Origin: Sediminibacterium sp.
GTDB lineage: Bacteria > Bacteroidota > Bacteroidia > Chitinophagales > Chitinophagaceae
DNA: 14,954 nt
Assembly: GCA_030832695.1 (NCBI GenBank)
Contig: JAURIP010000007.1
Span: forward strand, 1-14,954
Reading direction: 5' to 3'
Shown here: positions 7,494 through 14,940 of the stretch, one piece after another
Numbering within the stretch: position 1 is the stretch's first letter
Layout: every line of letters starts with the position of its first letter
Position numbers and translations under genes: made by a program
Notes under the pieces: model-generated
Told to the model about the DNA's origin: nothing
Database searches by the model: none
The model's input: the letters and a program-made list of their open reading frames with translations, nothing else

Positions 7494-8621
7494 TTACAAT
7501 AAAGTAGTCAAAGTTGCTATGACTGTGTCAATTTCTTGGGTCGTATTGTATTTAGAAAATGAAAAGCGAACGGTAACGATATCTGATGGTTTATTAAGTG
7601 CGGCAATCACATGAGAACCTTGTTGTGCGCCACTTGAGCAAGCACTACCACCGCTAGCGCAAATATGCTGTATATCTAAATTAAAAAGGAGCATTTCTGT
7701 TTTTTGATTCTTAGGAAAGTTGACACTAAGCAAAGTGTATAAGCTTTCGCCAAAAGGGTCCCCATTAAAGCTAACCGTTGGAATATTTTCAACTAAGGAA
7801 TCGTACATGTATTTTTTTAATCCTGAGATATATTCCTTGTCTTTATCGTGATTTTGGGTTGACAATTCTAATGCCTTTGCAAAGCCAACAATGCCGTATA
7901 CATTTTCGGTACCCGCACGCATATTTCTTTCTTGCGCCCCGCCGTGTAAAAACGGGTTAATTTTAATGTTTTCATTAATATATAATATACCTGTCCCTTT
8001 TGGGCCATGAAATTTATGCCCTGCAGCTGTAATGAAGTCAACGGGTATATTTTTCAAATCAAAATTAAAATGACCAACAGTTTGCACAGTATCACTATGA
8101 AAGTAGGCGTTGTGCTTTTTGCAAAGTGCACCCACTTCATTTAAGCTAATACAATTACCAATCTCATTATTTGCGTGCATGATCGTAACAATAGTTTTTT
8201 CGGCACTATTTATTAGTAATTCTTCCAATTGATTGAAGTCTATATGTCCATTTGGAAGGATATTTACATAGGATAATTTTACTTGATGCGCTTTGGCTAA
8301 ATAGGTAACCGTATGAAGTGTCGCATGATGCTCGATAGGAGAGCTGATGATATGTTTGCAACCCAAATCGGTGACCGCTGCATGTAAAACGGTATTGGTG
8401 CTTTCAGTGCCACCACTGGTAAAAAATATTTCTGCAGGCTTCGCACCTAATAAAGCGGCAATTGATTTTCTGGCTTTTTCAATGGCCATGCGTGTTTCAC
8501 GTCCATAACTGTATATGGAAGATGGATTTCCAAATTGTTCCTTAAAAAAAGGAAGCATTGCTTCCAACACCTCTGCATCGATGGGCGTTGTTGCAGCATT
8601 ATCAAAGTAAATTCTTTCCAT
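7494..8621 (-). CDS. Cysteine desulfurase, NifS/IscS class (PLP-dependent)
   Basis: A cytoplasmic enzyme of 375 residues that converts L-cysteine to alanine and an enzyme-bound persulfide, supplying sulfur for Fe-S clusters or tRNA thiolation. Visible landmarks are the class-V aminotransferase start YFDNAATTP, the PLP-stacking His in EHHAT (H99), the cofactor contacts D177 and Q180 in HSDTVQTVG, the Schiff-base lysine K203 in GHKFHGPKG, and the catalytic cysteine C328 in GGSACSSG. A second Cys (C321) lies just before the active-site loop. The sequence resembles group I (NifS/IscS) enzymes rather than SufS. No scaffold gene (iscU, sufU, nifU) or tRNA-thiolation gene is adjacent, so its particular job is undetermined. 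It starts 14 bases after the glmM stop and is almost certainly on the glmM transcript; I see no separate promoter. Confidence 0.92.
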   Translation of the reverse strand: MERIYFDNAATTPIDAEVLEAMLPFFKEQFGNPSSIYSYGRETRMAIEKARKSIAALLGAKPAEIFFTSGGTESTNTVLHAAVTDLGCKHIISSPIEHHATLHTVTYLAKAHQVKLSYVNILPNGHIDFNQLEELLINSAEKTIVTIMHANNEIGNCISLNEVGALCKKHNAYFHSDTVQTVGHFNFDLKNIPVDFITAAGHKFHGPKGTGILYINENIKINPFLHGGAQERNMRAGTENVYGIVGFAKALELSTQNHDKDKEYISGLKKYMYDSLVENIPTVSFNGDPFGESLYTLLSVNFPKNQKTEMLLFNLDIQHICASGGSACSSGAQQGSHVIAALNKPSDIVTVRFSFSKYNTTQEIDTVIATLTTLL

Positions 8622-8635
8622 ACCCGTTAAAATTA

Positions 8636-10015
8636 CTAAATGCTTTGAATTATTGAAATAATATTATCCGCTAAGGTATCCGCTTCCATTTGTGTGGGCG
8701 CTTCCGTATAAATCCGTACAATGGGCTCTGTATTACTAGGCCTTAAATGCACCCATTTATTTTCAAAGTCAATTTTCATGCCATCTATCTTATTGATGGT
8801 ATAAGTAGCGTATTGTTTTTCCAAACCTGCATATATCTTATCTAATGAGATAGAATCGTCCAATTCCAATTTCTTTTTGCTCATATAGTAAGCGGGCAAA
8901 CTCGCTTTTAATGCAGATGCACTTAATTTTAATTTTGCTAAATGTGTTAAAAATAATGCGATGCCAATTAAAGCGTCTCTTCCATAATGTAAATCGGGCA
9001 CAATAATACCACCGTTACCTTCTCCACCAATGACTGCATTTTCTTGCTTCATTTTTTCCACCACGTTAACTTCACCTACTGCACTTGCAAAATAGGAACA
9101 CCCATTTTTTTCTGTAATATCTCGTAAGGCGCGTGTGGATGACAAATTACTTACGGTACTTCCTTTTTTATGTTGCAATATATAATCTGCAACAGCCACT
9201 AATGTGTATTCTTCTCCAAACAACTCGCCATCTTCACTAACAAAACAAAGTCGGTCTACATCAGGATCAACCGCAATCCCTAAATCGGATTTAGTATTGA
9301 CTACGGTGCTGCATAATTCAGTTAAATGTTCCTTCAAAGGCTCTGGATTGTGTGCAAAATTTCCATGCATGTCGGAATTTAATACTTGAATATTTGAAAC
9401 ACCAATCGCCTTGAGTAAGGCGGGCACTGCAAATGCACCTGAACTATTTATAGCGTCCACTACAATGGAAAAGTTTGCTTGTTTAATTGTAGCAATATCG
9501 ACCAATGGATAATGAAGTATCGCGTCAATATGTTTTTGCAAACTGGTGTCATTCGAAATAATTTTACCCATAGCATCTATGTCTGCATAATCAAAATCTT
9601 CGTTCGCTGCTAATGATAAAATGGTTTTACCTTCTGCTGCATTTACAAATTCCCCTTTATGGTTTAATAATTTTAAGGCATTCCACTGCTTTGGATTATG
9701 ACTGGCAGTTAATATGATACCACCATCCGCTTTTTCAAAAACAACACACATTTCAACAGTAGGGGTGGTGCTTAATCCTAACTGTATCACATCAATGCCC
9801 AAAGCAATAAGGCTTTGCTCCACTAAATTTGCAACCATATTGCCGCTAATTCTACCATCCCGGCCTACCACTACTTTTTTAGGGCCGGCCGATTTTTGTT
9901 TCAGCCAAGTTCCATAAGCGGAGGCGAATTTGACGATATCAATAGGCGTTAAGTTATCATTGGGCCTGCCCCCAATAGTGCCTCTAAATCCAGATATACT
10001 TTTAATAAGTGCCAT
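8636..10015 (-). CDS. glmM: Phosphoglucosamine mutase GlmM (alpha-D-phosphohexomutase family)
   Basis: A cytoplasmic 459-residue enzyme that interconverts glucosamine-6-phosphate and glucosamine-1-phosphate on the way to UDP-GlcNAc, for peptidoglycan and other glycans. All four phosphohexomutase signatures are present: the phosphoserine loop TASHNP with S105, the Mg2+ loop DPDVDR with D250, D252 and D254, the sugar-specificity loop GEGNGG (331-336), and the phosphate-binding loop RPSNTEP (425-431). GEGNGG differs from the GEMSGH-type loop of phosphomannomutase/phosphoglucomutase and is the form seen in Bacteroidota and archaeal enzymes annotated as GlmM. Activity on other hexose phosphates cannot be excluded from sequence. 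It is the first gene of a two-gene unit with the cysteine desulfurase, read from the -7 element at 10049-10056 with a leader of about 30 bases. Confidence 0.9.
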   Translation of the reverse strand: MALIKSISGFRGTIGGRPNDNLTPIDIVKFASAYGTWLKQKSAGPKKVVVGRDGRISGNMVANLVEQSLIALGIDVIQLGLSTTPTVEMCVVFEKADGGIILTASHNPKQWNALKLLNHKGEFVNAAEGKTILSLAANEDFDYADIDAMGKIISNDTSLQKHIDAILHYPLVDIATIKQANFSIVVDAINSSGAFAVPALLKAIGVSNIQVLNSDMHGNFAHNPEPLKEHLTELCSTVVNTKSDLGIAVDPDVDRLCFVSEDGELFGEEYTLVAVADYILQHKKGSTVSNLSSTRALRDITEKNGCSYFASAVGEVNVVEKMKQENAVIGGEGNGGIIVPDLHYGRDALIGIALFLTHLAKLKLSASALKASLPAYYMSKKKLELDDSISLDKIYAGLEKQYATYTINKIDGMKIDFENKWVHLRPSNTEPIVRIYTEAPTQMEADTLADNIISIIQSI

Positions 10016-10048
10016 TAATTGTAGGTTATATTATAAAAATAGGTTCTG

Positions 10049-10056
10049 CAAATTTA
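10049..10056 (-). promoter_or_regulatory. -7 promoter element of the glmM-desulfurase operon
   Basis: The minus strand reads TAAATTTG, an exact TAnnTTTG match 33 bases before the glmM ATG. This is the longest leader predicted for any gene here. A run of A residues lies just upstream on the minus strand, but no TTTG is seen at -33. The rest of the gap (10057-10201) holds no gene or strong hairpin that I can support. Confidence 0.55.
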
Positions 10057-10201
10057 CTTTATTTTTTTGCTTTACAGCAGCTTTATTCCCTTCCATTCAG
10101 CATAGTGTATAGCATCCCGCTTACTTTGTATTCCATTTATAAGGTAAATCTTAAATAAACAAGTAGCAAGCCTTCAAGCCGCTTATAATGATGGCAGCCA
10201 A

Positions 10202-10690
10202 CTAAAAATTAAATTGGGTCGACTTTTTCGGGTAAATCAACTCGTAGCTTTTTCGAATACCTTTCGATTTCACATGAAAAATATTTATTTGTTGATCGTT
10301 TACCCCATATAAAATTTCACAGTTAATATTGAGCTGGTTAAGTTGCTTCACATTTTTTACTTCAAAATAGGACCAAGTGCTTTCCTTTTGTATTTCATAA
10401 CCTATATATTCTAAATTAACCTTAGCACCATTCGCATTTAAATTTAAGCGCTTAGTGATATATGCGGCGATTAATACATCTGCTTTATTTTTTTGATTGG
10501 CTTGCGATAAATCAATCGTGGTTTTAGCATCGGCACCCATCATTTTTTCAAGGTCATTGGTGAAAGTGCGAATGCTAATTTCGATAGCGCCTTCCTTTTC
10601 ATTATGATTAATTTCAATGACTGACACGAAAAAGGGGTGAATGAGTGCAATCAATGCCGAAATAAATGGGTTAAATCCGATGAGCGCCAT
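10202..10690 (-). CDS. DUF6702 family exported protein, function unknown
   Basis: A 162-residue protein resembling the Bacteroidota family DUF6702, recognised by the HPFFVSVIEINHN block (residues 18-30) right after a hydrophobic N terminus and by the beta-rich pattern after it (GAIEISIRTFTNDLEKMM). Residues 1-17 act as a probable signal peptide, so the mature protein would start near H18, although this segment lacks the usual basic n-region. The rest alternates short strands with charged loops (for example WSYFEVKNV near 105) and has no membrane helix or catalytic motif that I recognise. No biochemical role is known to me. It is divergent from the HupE-like permease across 60 bases and is transcribed from its own promoter. 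Being next to a metal-type permease and a zinc peptidase suggests a shared envelope process, but that is inference. Confidence 0.75.
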   Translation of the reverse strand: MALIGFNPFISALIALIHPFFVSVIEINHNEKEGAIEISIRTFTNDLEKMMGADAKTTIDLSQANQKNKADVLIAAYITKRLNLNANGAKVNLEYIGYEIQKESTWSYFEVKNVKQLNQLNINCEILYGVNDQQINIFHVKSKGIRKSYELIYPKKSTQFNF

Positions 10691-10709
10691 AATGTTTATT
10701 TGTATTTTA

Positions 10710-10739
10710 CAAAGGTCTTGATTAATTTAACATAACAAA
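10710..10739 (-). promoter_or_regulatory. Promoter of the DUF6702 gene (-33 and -7 elements)
   Basis: On the minus strand, TTTG (10736-10739) is followed after 18 bases by GACCTTTG (10710-10717), which matches TAnnTTTG except for its first base. This is the only promoter here with a recognisable -33 TTTG at roughly the right distance. The predicted start lies about 15 bases upstream of the ATG at 10690. I find no equally good promoter for the divergent HupE gene in the same gap. Confidence 0.5.
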
Positions 10740-10750
10740 ATTTTCATTTC

Positions 10751-11341
10751 ATGGATGATTTGCTGATTTACCTCAGATTAGGATTTAGACATATCATCGA
10801 TATCAATGGATCGGATCATATCCTATTTATATTAGCCTTGGTGATTAGGTATGTTTGGGAAGATTGGAAAAAGATATTGGTTTTAGTCACATCCTTTACG
10901 ATTGGTCATTCTGTAACCCTTGCATTAAGTACCCTAAATTGGGTTAATTTCCCCTTTAATTTAATTGAGCTTTTAATTCCAATAACCATTGTATTAACTG
11001 CATTATCTAATTATTTTGTCAAGGATTTCAGCTTCACCTCCAAATATCCCTTCATCTACTTTGCAGCCCTATTCTTTGGGCTCATCCATGGATTGGGCTT
11101 TAGTAACTACTTAAAAAGCCTTTTGGGGCAGGAAGAAAGCCTTATTGGGCCTCTTTTTTCATTTAATTTGGGCCTGGAGCTAGGACAGCTATTGATTGTT
11201 AGTCTTATTTTACTTTTTTCGTTTATATTCGTATCCCTATTTAAAGTAGATCGTAAGTTATATGTTAGAATTGGGTCTTTTCTAACTTTTTTTCTTGCAT
11301 TAAATATGGTGATAGACCGCATAGTTCCTTTTTTTAATTAA
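10751..11341 (+). CDS. HupE/UreJ family membrane protein, putative metal permease
   Basis: A 196-residue polytopic membrane protein with about six hydrophobic helices. It carries the family's conserved polar motifs: H14 followed by GSDHILF (D22, H23), FTIGHS with H53, FGLIHGLGF with H113, and FNLGLELGQ with E143. In hydrogenase and urease systems HupE and UreJ relatives are linked to nickel uptake, and these His/Asp residues are thought to line the metal path. The metal carried by short Bacteroidota members is not known, and no hydrogenase or urease gene is visible here. There is no cleavable signal peptide; the first helix begins within about 20 residues of the start. The M1 peptidase starts 12 bases after its stop, so the two are very probably co-transcribed. 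Confidence 0.85.
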   Translation: MDDLLIYLRLGFRHIIDINGSDHILFILALVIRYVWEDWKKILVLVTSFTIGHSVTLALSTLNWVNFPFNLIELLIPITIVLTALSNYFVKDFSFTSKYPFIYFAALFFGLIHGLGFSNYLKSLLGQEESLIGPLFSFNLGLELGQLLIVSLILLFSFIFVSLFKVDRKLYVRIGSFLTFFLALNMVIDRIVPFFN

Positions 11342-11353
11342 AAAATTGACCAG

Positions 11354-13765
11354 ATGAATTTTAAAAAATTAGTAAGTACTTGTTTTGTAATTATCGCAAG
11401 TGCTTCTGTGTTAATCGCACAAGACATTCGTAACAATCCAACGTCCAATCATGGCAACAAGTTTGAACAGTTGGGTACTATTTTAGCAACCCCTAATGAG
11501 TATCGAACAGCGAGTGGTGCGCCAGGACCAAAGTATTGGCAACAAAGAGCTGATTATGATATTAAAGCAACATTGGATGAAAAAAAATTATTATTAACTG
11601 GTGCTGAAACAGTAACCTATTTTAATAATTCACCTGATGTGTTAACCTATTTGTGGTTGCAATTAGATGAGAATGAACATAGCACTGTCAATAATGGCGG
11701 CTTCCCTGAAGAAAGTAGAATGGGTCGTGCAGTAACACCTGCTACGATAGACAAAATGATAGATCAAAAATCAGACAATGGTTTAGGTCATATCATCTCC
11801 TCTTTAACAGATGCATTAGGTGCGAAATTAAAATACACCATCAATGGAACAATGATGCGTATTGATTTACCTACAGCGTTAAAGCCAGGTCAAAAATTTA
11901 CTTTCAAATTAAGTTGGAGTTATAAAATTACAGATCGTATGACTGTTGCTGGTCGTGGTGGTTTTGAATATTTCCCAGAAGATGGCAACTATTTATTTAC
12001 CATGGCACAGTGGTATCCTCGTTTATGTGTTTATTCTGATTTTCAAGGTTGGCAAAACCACCAATTCACAGGTCGTGGTGAATTTGCATTGGTATTCGGT
12101 AATTATAAAGTAGCCATTACAGTGCCAAGTGATCACGTGGTGATGGCAACAGGGCAAGGACAAAACTATCCTGCTGTATTATCTCCTGCACAGTTGGCAA
12201 GATGGACAAAAGCGCAAACTGCAACAGAGCCTATTGAAGTGGTCACCTTAGACGAAGCAAAAGCTGCAGAAAACAATAAAGCAACGACCAATGAGACTTG
12301 GGTGTTTAATGCTGAGAATGTTCGTGACTTTGCATTTGGAAGTAGCCGTAAATTTATTTGGGATGCAATGGCTGCAAATGTAGAAGGTAAAAAAGTAATG
12401 TGTATGAGTGCTTATGGAAAAGAGGCGTATGGTTTATACCGTAAGTTTTCAACCAAGGCAGTAGCGCATACGATTAAAAGTTATTCCAAATTTAGTATTG
12501 CATATCCTTATCCTGTCGCGCAAAGTATTGAGGCTTCCAATGGAATGGAATATCCAATGATTTGTTTTAATTATGGAAGAACTAGTGCGGATGGTACTTA
12601 TACCGAGTCTGCTAAAAATGGTATGTTAGGCGTAATCATTCATGAAGTAGGACATAACTTTTTCCCAATGATTATTAATAGCGATGAGCGTCAATGGTCA
12701 TGGATGGATGAAGGATTAAATTCATTTGTAGAATATTTAACAGAGGAATTGTATGATAATAAATTTCCTTCTCGTGGTGGCCCAGCTTGGACCATTGCCG
12801 ATTATATGCGTTTGCCGAAAGATCAATTAGAGCCCATCATGAGTAATAGTGAAAACATTATTCAATTTGGTCCGAATGCGTATACTAAGCCCGCAACAGC
12901 AATGAATATTTTGAGAGAGACGATTATGGGGCGTGAATTATTTGATTATGCATTTAAAGAATATGCGCGTCGTTGGGCATTTAAACATCCAACTCCTGCT
13001 GATTTATTCAGAACCATGGAAGATGCGAGTGCAGTTGATTTAGATTGGTATTGGAGAGGATGGTTTTATGGAATTGATCCAGTAGATATTGCTATTGATA
13101 CTGTAAAACACGCGGTATATGATGCAACTGCGGCAGCTGCCCCAATGACTGGTGGTATGATGCGTGGTGCTCGTCCTGGAATGGGTGGTGGCGGAGCAAG
13201 AGGGATGGATAAGCCGCAAGTGCCAGGTTTTGATGACATTTCTAAAGTTAGAAATAGGGCCGATAAATCAATTGTCTTTTTAACAGATTCAGATACTTCA
13301 CTGCGTGATTTTTATTGGAGATACGATCGTGGTATCGAGCCTTATGATACAGTGGCAAAACAACCTGCAATGAATTTTGGTGCGCCAGAAGCATTGACTG
13401 ATGCAGAGAAAGCGAAATATTCAGATGTTAATTTATATGAAATCACTTTCTTGAATAAAGGTGGATTGGTGATGCCAATCATTGTTGAATTTACATTTGC
13501 AGATGGCACAAAAGAAACGCAAAAATTATCAGCGCAAATTTGGAGAAAGAATGAGAACAAAGTCACTAGCGTTTTCTTGACGAATAAGAAAGCAGTGTCT
13601 ATTCAATTGGATCCAATGCGTGAAACTGCAGATATTGATGAGTCAAATAATAAATGGCCAAATGTATTAGCACCTTCCAAGTTTACGATGTTTAAAATGA
13701 AAGGTTTTGGTCGCGGTCAATCTATTGGATTGTCACCAATGCAAAATGCACAAAACAAAAAGTAG
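11354..13765 (+). CDS. Secreted M1 family zinc metallopeptidase (aminopeptidase N-like)
   Basis: An 803-residue exported aminopeptidase-type enzyme. A signal peptide covers residues 1-22 (basic start, hydrophobic core, cleavage near IAQ). An N-terminal beta domain (about 60-330) contains the expected early strands. The gluzincin core has the zinc site HEVGH (H430, H434, catalytic E431) and, 19 residues later, the third ligand E453 in WMDEG. The substrate-anchoring GxMEN motif appears as GMEYP (397-401), and Y510 in NAYTKPATAM is the likely transition-state tyrosine. A Gly/Met/Arg-rich linker (about 598-618) separates the catalytic part from a beta-rich C-terminal region. I see no type IX secretion C-terminal domain and no lipobox, so a periplasmic location is most likely. 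It is last in the HupE-M1 unit, ended by the terminator at 13801-13838. Confidence 0.93.
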   Translation: MNFKKLVSTCFVIIASASVLIAQDIRNNPTSNHGNKFEQLGTILATPNEYRTASGAPGPKYWQQRADYDIKATLDEKKLLLTGAETVTYFNNSPDVLTYLWLQLDENEHSTVNNGGFPEESRMGRAVTPATIDKMIDQKSDNGLGHIISSLTDALGAKLKYTINGTMMRIDLPTALKPGQKFTFKLSWSYKITDRMTVAGRGGFEYFPEDGNYLFTMAQWYPRLCVYSDFQGWQNHQFTGRGEFALVFGNYKVAITVPSDHVVMATGQGQNYPAVLSPAQLARWTKAQTATEPIEVVTLDEAKAAENNKATTNETWVFNAENVRDFAFGSSRKFIWDAMAANVEGKKVMCMSAYGKEAYGLYRKFSTKAVAHTIKSYSKFSIAYPYPVAQSIEASNGMEYPMICFNYGRTSADGTYTESAKNGMLGVIIHEVGHNFFPMIINSDERQWSWMDEGLNSFVEYLTEELYDNKFPSRGGPAWTIADYMRLPKDQLEPIMSNSENIIQFGPNAYTKPATAMNILRETIMGRELFDYAFKEYARRWAFKHPTPADLFRTMEDASAVDLDWYWRGWFYGIDPVDIAIDTVKHAVYDATAAAAPMTGGMMRGARPGMGGGGARGMDKPQVPGFDDISKVRNRADKSIVFLTDSDTSLRDFYWRYDRGIEPYDTVAKQPAMNFGAPEALTDAEKAKYSDVNLYEITFLNKGGLVMPIIVEFTFADGTKETQKLSAQIWRKNENKVTSVFLTNKKAVSIQLDPMRETADIDESNNKWPNVLAPSKFTMFKMKGFGRGQSIGLSPMQNAQNKK

Positions 13766-13800
13766 CTTGATTAAAATTTATTAAAAAAATAGATTTACTA

Positions 13801-13838
13801 AAAAAAAAGTCCTTCCTGAATAGGGGAGGACTTTTTTT
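13801..13838. terminator. Strong bidirectional intrinsic terminator
   Basis: AGTCCTTCCT (13808-13817) pairs with GGGGAGGACT (13823-13832) over a 5-base loop, with two G-T wobbles. Eight A residues (13801-13808) precede it and seven T residues (13832-13838) follow, so each strand ends in a U tract. It serves both the M1 peptidase gene (stop at 13765) and the rluD-like gene (stop at 13850 on the minus strand). Confidence 0.93.
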
Positions 13839-13849
13839 ATGAAATAGTG

Positions 13850-14896
13850 TTATTGATGTGCCGCAGCTTTATAATTTTTCCACTTTTCAATCACCCCTTG
13901 CATATCGGAAGGTAAGTCACTTTCAAAAACAACTTTCTCGTTGGTGGTAGGGTGGATAAATCCAAGTGTTGCAGCGTGTAATGCGCATCTAGGACAAATC
14001 TCAAAACAATTATCAACAAACTGTTTGTACTTGGTATAAATAGTGCCTTTTAAAATTTTATCTCCTCCATATTCCCAATCGTTAAATAAAGTATGACCAA
14101 TATGTTTCATGTGCACCCTAATCTGATGCGTCCTGCCAGTTTCTAAAATACAAGATACTAGTGAAACATAATTGTAGCTTTCTAATAACTTATAATGGGT
14201 AATGGCGTGTTTGCCTATCTCCCCTTCGGGATAAGCGTCAAACATTTTTCTATTTTGCTTGTGTCTGGCGATGTGCGCTTCAATAGTTCCTTCAGCATCA
14301 GCTACATTGCCCCAAACCAAGGCCATGTATTTTCGATCAACTGTGTGATTGAAAAATTGTTTGGCTAAATGTGATGCAGCTTCGGGTGTTTTGGCCAATA
14401 CAATGAGTCCTGTTGTATTTTTATCAATACGGTGAACCAATCCAAATCGAGGCAATACATCTTCATTTAAACTTGGATTCGTCGAAAGTAAATGATGTGC
14501 AACACCATTTAATAAAGTGCCGGTATAGTTGCCAATACCTGGATGAACCACCATGTTGGCAGGTTTGTTGATGACCATGACTGCTTCATCTTCATAAACA
14601 ATATTCAAATCCATGGCTTCTGGCTTAAGCTCGGTATAGTCTGGATTAATATAACTCATATACACAACCTCATCACCTGGCCTTGTTTTGTAATTGCTTT
14701 TGACTACTTTGCCATTCACGGTTAAAAAGCCACCCTCAATTCCATTTTGAATTTTATTACGCGTGATTCCTTCAATATGACTTTGCAGCCATTTGTCAAT
14801 ACGGGTTGGTTCCTGCCCCTTGTCAATATTGAATACGAGTTTTTCGTAAATGGATTCATTTTGTTCCTCACCAACTATTTCTATTTCTTCTGACAT
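13850..14896 (-). CDS. rluD: Ribosomal large-subunit pseudouridine synthase, RluA family (RluD-like)
   Basis: A cytoplasmic 348-residue enzyme that isomerises uridines in 23S rRNA to pseudouridine. An S4 RNA-binding domain spans about residues 28-90 (TRIDKWLQSHI and GFLTVNGKVVKSNYKTRPGD). The catalytic core contains motif I IVYEDEAVMVINKPANMVVHP, motif II VHRIDKNTTGLIVLAK with catalytic D158, and motif III GRTHQIRVH (254-262). The S4 plus RluA layout fits RluD; exact target sites cannot be read from sequence, and RluC is the main alternative. About 15 acidic residues precede the S4 domain. There is a Cys-containing insertion near 295-305 (NCFEICPRCALHA), which I believe is common in Bacteroidota members. 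The ATG at 14896 lies only four bases from its promoter element, so the message is probably leaderless. Confidence 0.9.
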   Translation of the reverse strand: MSEEIEIVGEEQNESIYEKLVFNIDKGQEPTRIDKWLQSHIEGITRNKIQNGIEGGFLTVNGKVVKSNYKTRPGDEVVYMSYINPDYTELKPEAMDLNIVYEDEAVMVINKPANMVVHPGIGNYTGTLLNGVAHHLLSTNPSLNEDVLPRFGLVHRIDKNTTGLIVLAKTPEAASHLAKQFFNHTVDRKYMALVWGNVADAEGTIEAHIARHKQNRKMFDAYPEGEIGKHAITHYKLLESYNYVSLVSCILETGRTHQIRVHMKHIGHTLFNDWEYGGDKILKGTIYTKYKQFVDNCFEICPRCALHAATLGFIHPTTNEKVVFESDLPSDMQGVIEKWKNYKAAAHQ

Positions 14897-14900
14897 GATG

Positions 14901-14908
14901 CAAAAGTA
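14901..14908 (-). promoter_or_regulatory. -7 promoter element of the rluD-like gene
   Basis: The minus strand reads TACTTTTG, an exact TAnnTTTG match, with only four bases (CATC) before the ATG at 14896. The predicted transcription start essentially coincides with the start codon. No good -33 TTTG is visible. Confidence 0.6.
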
Positions 14909-14928
14909 GGATATTGCGGCTTAGTTTG

Positions 14929-14936
14929 TAACTTTG
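14929..14936 (+). promoter_or_regulatory. -7 promoter element of the gene leaving the right edge
   Basis: TAACTTTG matches TAnnTTTG exactly, with four bases (TCTT) before an ATG at 14941. The spacing is the same as for the divergent rluD-like gene. Confidence 0.5.
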
Positions 14937-14940
14937 TCTT

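Noticed and set aside
10072..10173. A 33-codon open frame on the minus strand between the DUF6702 and glmM genes whose translation looks fairly protein-like near its end.
   Set aside because: It has no ATG, GTG or TTG start, no ribosome site and no recognisable family. A stop-free run of this length is common by chance. A degraded gene remnant remains possible but cannot be supported.
10140..10201. Possible terminator after the DUF6702 stop, with AAGC and GCTT arms around 10168-10186.
   Set aside because: The arms are four bases long and not followed by a U tract, so no convincing hairpin forms.
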